Origin: Candidatus Microbacterium colombiense
GTDB taxonomy: Bacteria; Actinomycetota; Actinomycetes; Actinomycetales; Microbacteriaceae
Length of the DNA: 64,000 nt
Reading direction: 5' to 3'
Assembly (NCBI GenBank): GCA_029203165.1
Contig: CP119308.1
Span: 186,001 to 250,000, forward strand
The notes below the pieces were generated by a model that saw only the letters and a list, made by a program, of their open reading frames with translations, did not search any database and was not told the DNA's origin. Positions 58,482-64,000 of this stretch are shown one piece after another. The position numbers were made by a program, and so were the translations under genes. Numbering within the stretch: position 1 is the stretch's first letter; each line of letters begins with the position of its first letter.

Positions 58482-58838
58482 TCAGGCGGCGATCTCCTCG
58501 CACACGCTGAGCTGGGGAAGGCCGTGCATCTCGTAGTGCTCGACGAGGCGGATGCCGCCGTCGTCGGTCAGTTCGAGCTCGCTCTCACCGTCGCCGGTCA
58601 CGACCGAGCCGTCGGCGACGAGCACGTGCACGAACGAGACCCAGATCGTGTCACCCGTGCGGGTGCCGACGAACTTGCCGAACGTGACCGTGTCACCCTC
58701 GTATCCGCCCCAGATCGCTCCGTCGCGTTCGAAGTACTCGAAGATGCTGGGTGCGGCGGGGTCGACCGCCGAGGTCGTGGACGACACCATCCGGAATCGG
58801 CGGCCGTCGAGGGAAGGGAGCGTTGCAGTGGCAGTCAC
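58482..58838 (-). CDS. Small hypothetical protein, beta-rich
   Basis: 118 residues from a GTG at 58838; no better start is visible. Pattern LDGRRFRMVSSTTSAVDPAAPSIFEYFERDGAIWGGYEGDTVTFGKFVGTRTGDTIWVSF resembles the lipocalin-like small proteins often annotated as N-acetylglutamate synthase-related, without real evidence for that activity. Convergent with the preceding gene. Confidence 0.6.
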   Translation of the reverse strand: MTATATLPSLDGRRFRMVSSTTSAVDPAAPSIFEYFERDGAIWGGYEGDTVTFGKFVGTRTGDTIWVSFVHVLVADGSVVTGDGESELELTDDGGIRLVEHYEMHGLPQLSVCEEIAA

Positions 58839-58860
58839 CCCTCGATTATGGGGGATGCCG

Positions 58861-59460
58861 TCAGCCCTCGATCGCCGCGCGGTCGCGCCACTCCGCCGCG
58901 AGCAGACCGTGGATCAGCATCGTCGTCCACTCCTGCTTGAACCATTCGCTCTCGACGAGACGGGCCTCGCGGCGGAAGCCGATCCGCTCCACGACGCGGA
59001 TCGAAGCGGTGTTGCGCTCGTCGATCCGGGCGGCGATCCGGTGCAATCCGAGCCCGTCGAAGCCGATCGCAAGAAGCGCCTCGACGGCCTCCGTGGCGAA
59101 GCCGCGCCCCGAGAACCGGGGGTCGAAGATGTATCCGACTTCGCCCGAGCGGTCGGTCTCGCTGCGCCAGAACAGCACGACGTCGCCGATCAGTGTGCCA
59201 CTCTCCTGCTCCTCGACGGCAAGGCAGATCGCATCCCCCTCGGCCGCGAAGCGCGAGTTCGCCCAGGTCGTCGCGATGCGCCGCTCCACGTCGGCCAGAT
59301 CGAGCGGGTCGTACGGCACGTAGCGCACGACGTCCGGATCGGATTTGTAGGCGTGCATCGCCACCGCATCGGCGGGCGTGATCGGACGCAGCAGCAGACG
59401 CTCGGTGCGGATCGGATACTCCGGGGCATACGAGAACCCCACCCCTGATGAGGCGGTCAT
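58861..59460 (-). CDS. GNAT-family N-acetyltransferase (RimJ/RimL type)
   Basis: 199 residues: IRTERLLLRPITPADAVAMHAYKSDPDVVRYVPYDP, GEVGYIFDPRFSGRGFATEAVEALLAIGFDGLGLHRI and NTASIRVVERIGFRREARL are the standard blocks. Likely acetylates a protein N-terminus or a small amine. ATG 59460 overlaps the upstream membrane-protein stop by 4 bp. Confidence 0.9.
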   Translation of the reverse strand: MTASSGVGFSYAPEYPIRTERLLLRPITPADAVAMHAYKSDPDVVRYVPYDPLDLADVERRIATTWANSRFAAEGDAICLAVEEQESGTLIGDVVLFWRSETDRSGEVGYIFDPRFSGRGFATEAVEALLAIGFDGLGLHRIAARIDERNTASIRVVERIGFRREARLVESEWFKQEWTTMLIHGLLAAEWRDRAAIEG

Positions 59461-60467
59461 TCCAGGTCCAGCGACAACAGCCCCGGCCGCTGTGCGGTCT
59501 CGGCGTGCAGCGCGTCGAGGAACACCGAGTACTCGGGGGTCATCTCGATGCGCGACGAGCCCAGCATGTGCGTGATGCTGCGGCCTGCGGCGCGGTCGAG
59601 CTTCAGGCGCTTCGTGGCGTAGGCGGGCGGTGTGACCCAGATGCGCGTCAGCTGGTCGTACGGGTGATCGACGTCACCGATGCGCAAACCGTAGTGGCTG
59701 ATCGACAGGTGCTCGGGGGCGGAACGCGCGACCCGGCGACGCTGTGCCGCGCCGATCGCGAACCCGATCGCGACGACGGCCGACATCGGCGCGAGCAGGA
59801 TGAGCGCCGACAGCTCCCCGTCGAGGAATCCGGGCGTGAAGGCCAGCGCGACGACGGCGAGCGTCACCACGGAGGCGATGACGGCCACGATCGTGAGTTT
59901 CGCGGCGAAGCCCCGTTCGCGCGAGGCATCGACACGGAACGAGGTGGGCAGCGCTGCGCGGGCACGCGCGGCCTCGACCGGGTCGACGTGCGCCGGGGTG
60001 ATCGGGTTGAGTGCCGCGATCAGCTCGTTGAACGTCGCCCGGGAGTATCCGGGAAGTTCGATCGTGATCTCCCGCCCGGCACTGTGCACCACCAGGGCGC
60101 GAGTCGTGCCGCTGCGCAGGCCGTTCGTCCGATGCTCGGTGATCTTGGATCGGAATGCGGTCGTGGCGCGCGAATAGGTCTCGCGATTGCCCGGGCGCCC
60201 GATCTCGACCGCATCGGCGCCGACGACGACGCGGATGTTGCGGAACCAGAACGCCCCCGACCAGACGGCGGCGGTCAGCGCGACCGCGGCCACCGCGACG
60301 ATCAGCCCGCGGGTCTGACGGTCCATCAGGAACGGGAGGAACTGCGGGATGATGAACAGCGCCGCGGCCGACAACACCACGGACAGCACGAGCGACCCGA
60401 TGGTCGCCCTCAGCAGATTCCGGCGGAAGACCCGCTCGCCCGTCACCATCGGAGCCTGATTCACCAC
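59457..60467 (-). CDS. Four-helix membrane protein with PH-like segments
   Basis: 336 residues. Two hydrophobic pairs near residues 20-75 and 190-240 are separated by a soluble region (VVVGADAVEIGRPGNRETYSRATTAFRSKITEHRTNGLRSGTTRALVVHSAGREITIELPGYS) that reads like a bacterial PH or DUF-type beta domain; a second such domain follows the last helices. GTG 60467 is used, with GAGGGGATC upstream; an ATG at 60449 is possible. Function unknown. Confidence 0.6.
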   Translation of the reverse strand: MVNQAPMVTGERVFRRNLLRATIGSLVLSVVLSAAALFIIPQFLPFLMDRQTRGLIVAVAAVALTAAVWSGAFWFRNIRVVVGADAVEIGRPGNRETYSRATTAFRSKITEHRTNGLRSGTTRALVVHSAGREITIELPGYSRATFNELIAALNPITPAHVDPVEAARARAALPTSFRVDASRERGFAAKLTIVAVIASVVTLAVVALAFTPGFLDGELSALILLAPMSAVVAIGFAIGAAQRRRVARSAPEHLSISHYGLRIGDVDHPYDQLTRIWVTPPAYATKRLKLDRAAGRSITHMLGSSRIEMTPEYSVFLDALHAETAQRPGLLSLDLE

Positions 60468-60556
60468 GCGAGATCCCCTCAGAACATCACACCATCGACG
60501 TTGGGATCATAGGGCACGGCGCCCCCGATGCGCGGGCACGCTCGGCCGTGAAGGGC

Positions 60557-60949
60557 TCACGGCAGCTGTACCGATGTCCCGCTCTGAGTCGATTCCAATC
60601 CGAGGGCCAGCGCGCCCGTCATCACGATCACTGTGAACGACACAACGAGGAGCGCGATCGCGATCATCAACATCGTGGCCTCGAGCCGAGGGGGACGTCG
60701 CATCAGCCGGAAGGAGGCGAAGCCGACCAGCGCGATATGCACGACCGCCACCCAAGGAGTGAATATCGCGAGGACCGCCGCGCACGCGAAGACCGCGAGG
60801 ACCCACCAGTTCGTTCTCACCGGTTGTGTAGCCGCGAAGTCGTCCTGCAAATCGGCCGCGCCGGCCGCAGCCGGGGCTGCGACTCCACTCAGAGACAACA
60901 CCAGTGCAGGTACGGCAAGTCTTAGAGCGTTGCGAAGACGGTGTGGCAC
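60557..60949 (-). CDS. Small exported or membrane protein
   Basis: 130 residues from GTG 60949, with GTATCGGAGGAACCGCA upstream. A signal peptide (LAVPALVLSLSGVAAPAAAGAA) is followed by two or three hydrophobic spans (WWVLAVFACAAVLAIFTPWVAVVHIALVGF; MLMIAIALLVVSFTVIVMTGALAL). No recognised family. Confidence 0.55.
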   Translation of the reverse strand: MPHRLRNALRLAVPALVLSLSGVAAPAAAGAADLQDDFAATQPVRTNWWVLAVFACAAVLAIFTPWVAVVHIALVGFASFRLMRRPPRLEATMLMIAIALLVVSFTVIVMTGALALGLESTQSGTSVQLP

Positions 60950-61110
60950 TGCGGTTCCTCCGATACGGAACGGGGCATCCTCAGCCTGGCTCGTATTCTT
61001 GGATACGTCTTCCCCTTGAATGGGGGATATTCGTCCTCAGATATGACGACGGCGCGCGGGCACGCTCGGCGGCTCCCCCGCGCATCCCGCACCCCGGTAC
61101 CGTGGATCGC

Positions 61111-62079
61111 ATGGAGTGGATCGCGAACCCGAGCATCGCCGCGTGGCTGCGGGAGCAGCTCGACGAGGGGTACTCGAGCATGCACGGAGTCGTCCCGCGC
61201 GGGTATCCCGCCTACGCCCGGGTCTTCCATCCGGCAGATGTCCGGTCGCTGCCCGATCGCCCGGTTCCCACGTATGCCGAGTGGGAGAAGCTGCCCAGCG
61301 AGGAGACCGCCCGACTCGTCGAGCAGTTCGTCGACGCACCGACCACGTGGGCCGACACCGCCGCCGCGTTCGGCACGGTCCTGCATCCGCTCGCGCAGTG
61401 GCAACGGATCGTCCGTACCCCCGCAGACGAGGATTGGCGTTCCCGGGTGTCTCCCGACGGGCGTGAGTTCACCGCCCCCATGGAGGGCGAGCTCAGCCCC
61501 GCGCATCTCGCGGCGATCGCGGAACACCTCGTCGTGCACACGCGCGCGCCGGATGCCGGCTTCGCCGCCCTGTGGGAGGGGCGCGGCGGACTCGTGGGCT
61601 TCTTCGGCGAGACGCCGTCGCGTGCATTCCTGACCTTCACCGACGACCCGAACCACCAGGCCATGCTCAATCGCAGCACGCATGACCCGTTCAACAACGT
61701 GTTCCGCAAGCCCACCTGGCAGGAGGGCATCCTCTCGCGTGAGATCTCGGAGGGCGCACGCCTCCAGCTGCCGGGGCGCGATCATGTGCTGTTCTCCGCA
61801 GCGCCGCGCGCGTTCGCCGATCCGCAATGGGTGCTGGATGCGCCCTGGCGCGATCGCATCGGTGAGGAGCACGGGTTCGCGCCGTCGGCGCAGCATCCGA
61901 ACATCCTCTGGCCCGAGGACCGGGCGTGGGTGATGGTGAGCGAGATCGACTTCGACTCGACGATCGTCGCGGGCTCGGCCGACCTCGTCCGGGCGATCTG
62001 CGACGACCCTCGGCTCGAGGCGATGCCGATCGCCGAAGGCGCCGACCTCACCTGGGATGCCGACGAGCTGAACCGATGA
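61111..62079 (+). CDS. Conserved hypothetical protein
   Basis: 322 residues, soluble, begins MEWIANPSIAAWLREQLDEGYSSMHGVVPRGYPAYARVFHPA. Repeated Trp/Pro-rich stretches and a WPEDRAWVMVSEIDFDSTIVAGS block near the end are reminiscent of immunity or cell-surface-associated families in actinobacteria, but I do not recognise a domain. Ends in an ATGA overlap with the next membrane protein. Confidence 0.65.
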   Translation: MEWIANPSIAAWLREQLDEGYSSMHGVVPRGYPAYARVFHPADVRSLPDRPVPTYAEWEKLPSEETARLVEQFVDAPTTWADTAAAFGTVLHPLAQWQRIVRTPADEDWRSRVSPDGREFTAPMEGELSPAHLAAIAEHLVVHTRAPDAGFAALWEGRGGLVGFFGETPSRAFLTFTDDPNHQAMLNRSTHDPFNNVFRKPTWQEGILSREISEGARLQLPGRDHVLFSAAPRAFADPQWVLDAPWRDRIGEEHGFAPSAQHPNILWPEDRAWVMVSEIDFDSTIVAGSADLVRAICDDPRLEAMPIAEGADLTWDADELNR

Positions 62080-63158
62080 CGACGCCGCCGACCTTCGACT
62101 CACGCCCCCTGACCGACCCCGTCGATCCGGCCGCAGTGCGGGCGTTCACGGCGGAGTTGCGCTCCCGCGGCACACGCACGGCCTCCGCCGGCACGGTGAT
62201 GGGGATCATCATCGCTGTGGTCGTCGCGCTCATCCTCATCCCGACGAGCCTGTCGCTGATCTTCAGCCTGGCCGCGATGTCGGACGCACCGGGAGCGGAG
62301 GCGATTCCGCTGATCCTGATCGCCCTGGTGCTCACCGCCACCGGGTTGCTCATCTGGATGGGCGTTCGCAACGGCCGCGAGCGCCGGTACCGGCTCAGCC
62401 GCTTCGCGCAGGTGAACGGCATGAGCTACGAGGCCAGGCTCCCGGATCCTCCGCTGCCGGGCATGATCTTCAGCCTCGGACGATCGCGCCTCGCGACCGA
62501 TCTCGTGCGCGGGTCACGGCCTCGGTTCGTCGAGTTCGGCAACTACCAGTACACGGTGCAGTCGGGGAAGAACTCGACGACATACCGCTGGGGCTACGTG
62601 GCCGTGAAGCTCGACGTGCCCCTGCCGAACATCGTGCTCGACGCGAAGGGCAACAACGGGTTCGGGTCGAATCTGCCCGCATCGTTCCAGAAGGAGCAGC
62701 GTCTGTCGCTCGAGGGCGACTTCGACCAGCACTTCACCCTGTACTGCCCGGCGGGCTACGAACGCGACGCCCTCTATCTGTTCACGCCCGACATCATGGC
62801 GCGTTTCATCGACAACGCGGCCCAGCTCGACGTCGAGATCGTCGACGACTGGCTGTTCCTCTACACGCAACGCAAGGTGTCCACCCTCGATCCTGCGACC
62901 TGGGCCTGGCTCTTCGGCGCCGTCGGCGCGCTGCTCACGAAGTTCGACCAGTGGGCACGCTGGCGCGACGAGCGTCTGGAGTCGGATGCCGCGACGGGCG
63001 CCGTAGCCTTGCTCCCGTTCGCTCCCCCGGTCGGCCTGCTCACCCCGCCACCGGGGGTCGCGTCGCAGGGCCGACGCCTGAAGCGTCGGGGCCGATGGCT
63101 GCCGATCGTCATGATCGTGCTGTTCGGCATCGCCCTGGCCTGGATGCGCACGCGCTGA
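62076..63158 (+). CDS. Membrane protein with DUF3137-like soluble domain
   Basis: 360 residues: two N-terminal membrane helices (TVMGIIIAVVVALILIPTSLSLIFSLAAM; IPLILIALVLTATGLLIWMG), a soluble middle (YRWGYVAVKLDVPLPNIVLDAKGNNGFGSNLPASFQKEQRLSLEGDFDQHFTLYCPAGYERDALYLFTPDIM) and a C-terminal helix (WLPIVMIVLFGIALAWM). The middle pattern is that of DUF3137-type proteins of unknown function. Coupled to the preceding gene. Confidence 0.65.
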   Translation: MTTPPTFDSRPLTDPVDPAAVRAFTAELRSRGTRTASAGTVMGIIIAVVVALILIPTSLSLIFSLAAMSDAPGAEAIPLILIALVLTATGLLIWMGVRNGRERRYRLSRFAQVNGMSYEARLPDPPLPGMIFSLGRSRLATDLVRGSRPRFVEFGNYQYTVQSGKNSTTYRWGYVAVKLDVPLPNIVLDAKGNNGFGSNLPASFQKEQRLSLEGDFDQHFTLYCPAGYERDALYLFTPDIMARFIDNAAQLDVEIVDDWLFLYTQRKVSTLDPATWAWLFGAVGALLTKFDQWARWRDERLESDAATGAVALLPFAPPVGLLTPPPGVASQGRRLKRRGRWLPIVMIVLFGIALAWMRTR

Positions 63159-63709
63159 GACCGACACGGCCGACCGCGCCGATTGTGGGGGTGGGTGCTT
63201 TTCTGGGGATCAGCGACCCACCCCATCCCCCCTCGGGATCAGAGGTGGATGTGACTCCCCCTCCGCATGGCGGCTGAGCCGCCGCGCCCGCGGTCAGCTG
63301 GGGACTGACGCTACTCGGCGCATACCGGAATGGTATACCGGATGGGGTTGCAAGCCGTTGCGCCTATTCAGCTGCATGATCCCGTTCCGGTCGCGGAGGT
63401 AGGCGATCGAGCCGGCGTAGGAGCATCCCGCCCGGATCGGCCTACGCAGGCGGATGCGCCTACCTACGGTTCACGTCGAGGCGACGCGAGCTCGAACGAC
63501 GCGAGCTCCGCGTCGGCCCGACGGAGTCCTGATCGCCGTCCCCTAGTGCTGGGGAACGTCGCCGGAACTCGCTGCATCCGACTCATGACCGACCGAGACT
63601 GAGTTCCTTGGGTTGACAACCATTCGGGCGCGACCGTCGCGCTCCGAGTCCCATCTAGAGAGAGACGTGCCTCACACAGAGAGAGCGTCTATTGGATAAG
63701 GAGTTCGAA
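63159..63709. other. Gene-poor stretch after the DUF3137-like gene
   Basis: About 550 bases without a convincing gene. It holds a terminator-like hairpin (63188-63224), a GGTATACC palindrome at about 63331-63338, a 12-bp direct repeat CGACGCGAGCTC at 63482-63493 and 63497-63508, and a TTGACA box at 63613-63618. An open frame at 63330-63602 (90 codons) has no ribosome site. Composition differs from the flanks; it may be the edge of an accessory segment. Confidence 0.5.
63188..63224 (+). terminator. Probable terminator of the DUF3137-like gene
   Basis: GGGGTGGGT (63188-63196) pairs with ACCCACCCC (63216-63224), loop 19 bases, 30 bp after the stop codon. Confidence 0.55.
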
Positions 63710-63769
63710 ATGATCAAGTCTCGCGTCCTGAGTTCGAAGCCGAACCGCGTCTTCGCCGGCCGTCAGTAG
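63710..63769 (+). CDS. 19-residue small ORF (possible leader peptide)
   Basis: MIKSRVLSSKPNRVFAGRQ from ATG 63710 to TAG 63769, preceded by a strong AAGGAG 7 bases upstream. Basic and Ser/Arg-rich, no signal peptide. The position, before a strong hairpin and a downstream gene with its own good ribosome site, resembles attenuation leaders or small regulatory peptides. Could also be a spurious short frame. Confidence 0.45.
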   Translation: MIKSRVLSSKPNRVFAGRQ

Positions 63770-63807
63770 AAGCAGAGCTACGGCCCCACGAAGTAGTCAC
63801 GCAAGAC

Positions 63808-63839
63808 GAGGGGACGGACGCATTCGTGTCCGTCCCCTC
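63808..63839 (+). terminator. Perfect 12-bp hairpin between small ORF and final gene
   Basis: GAGGGGACGGAC (63808-63819), loop GCATTCGT, GTCCGTCCCCTC (63828-63839). No U-tract follows, so it may terminate, pause or protect transcripts; it lies 29 bp before the last gene start. Confidence 0.7.
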
Positions 63840-63867
63840 CCATGCACATAGCCAAAAGGAGGCAGGG

Positions 63868-64000
63868 ATGAAAGAAGAGCTGTACGGCGCCTACCGAGCG
63901 ATCTGCGATGAGCTCGGTGTGGCGGCCGTGGCGAGGTCCCGGTTCAGAGTCGCTGCAGACTCGGCGCCCACTGACGCAAAGGTAAGGCGGCTAGGAGCGA
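63868..64000 (+). CDS. N-terminus of an unidentified gene (truncated by window end)
   Basis: ATG 63868 with AAAAGGAGGCAGGG in front is a strong start. The 44 codons in the window (MKEELYGAYRAICDELGVAAVARSRFRVAADSA...) suggest a helical, charged N-terminus. Too short to assign a family. Use of rarer codons (CGA, AGA, AGG, GTA, CTA) differs from the GC-optimised genes to the left, hinting at horizontal origin. Confidence 0.5.
   Translation, partial: MKEELYGAYRAICDELGVAAVARSRFRVAADSAPTDAKVRRLGA

Noticed and set aside
63330..63602. 90-codon + strand frame starting at a GGTATACC palindrome
   Set aside because: No ribosome site, no recognisable fold and low-complexity Arg/Ser content; kept only as part of the described gene-poor interval.
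1..64000. tRNA, rRNA or insertion-sequence genes
   Set aside because: No tRNA cloverleaf, rRNA segment or transposase motif was recognised in either strand on reading; a covariance or profile search could still reveal a missed small RNA.

Overview
The window is high-GC DNA from an actinobacterium. GTG starts, dense 4-bp ATGA/GTGA gene overlaps, coenzyme F420 genes, a DtxR-type iron box and an LAxTG surface-protein tail all fit the Microbacteriaceae, probably a Microbacterium-like organism. That placement is inference from gene content and codon style, not from a marker-gene search.

The first 40.5 kb is a catabolic island. Bases 621-22441 hold (a) a class III extradiol dioxygenase (ligA/ligB type) with an amidohydrolase, a class III CoA-transferase and a zinc alcohol dehydrogenase; (b) a NitT/TauT-type ABC importer whose binding protein is separated from its permeases by an alpha/beta hydrolase, a WYL regulator and a toxin-antitoxin pair; (c) a dihydroorotase-like cyclic amidohydrolase, an alpha/beta hydrolase and a luciferase-like (LLM) oxidoreductase; and (d) an F420 supply unit: a predicted F420-0/FO importer, cofD, cofC, cofE, F420-dependent glucose-6-phosphate dehydrogenase and a second LLM enzyme. 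Bases 22593-30073 encode an ABC importer (PotA/FbpC type), an MFS pump and an LVIVD-repeat protein.

A 13-bp palindrome of the form GGATNCNGNATCC recurs upstream of these operons (4979, 5065, 14881, 14905, 22486, with weaker copies at 26835 and 40591). The last copy lies before a GntR/FCD regulator at 39835-40557. I infer that this regulator controls the whole F420-linked upper module, an apparently coherent and possibly undescribed pathway that spends glucose-6-phosphate-derived F420H2 on an aromatic or N-heterocyclic substrate.

Bases 30198-39666 hold a LysR regulator divergent from a nine-gene operon for the complete lower 3-hydroxyanthranilate/2-aminomuconate meta-cleavage route. It runs from kynureninase and 3-hydroxyanthranilate dioxygenase through ACMS decarboxylase, 2-aminomuconate-semialdehyde dehydrogenase, 2-aminomuconate deaminase, 4-oxalocrotonate decarboxylase, hydratase and aldolase to acetaldehyde dehydrogenase, giving pyruvate plus acetyl-CoA. 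Tryptophan dioxygenase, formamidase and kynurenine monooxygenase are not in the window.

Two families of hairpin repeats occur at both edges of the island (409-618 and 39743-40758). Beyond them lies core chromosome: rpsF-ssb-rpsR-rplI, an iron-siderophore importer with an iron box, a set of small membrane proteins, GNAT acetyltransferases and an alpha/beta hydrolase, a complete dipeptide/oligopeptide ABC operon with a divergent Lrp/AsnC regulator, a methyltransferase, and several poorly known genes. The last 800 bases carry a lower-density region with a 19-codon ORF, a 12-bp perfect hairpin and the start of a truncated gene, which looks like the edge of another accessory segment. I saw no rRNA, tRNA, CRISPR array or insertion sequence.
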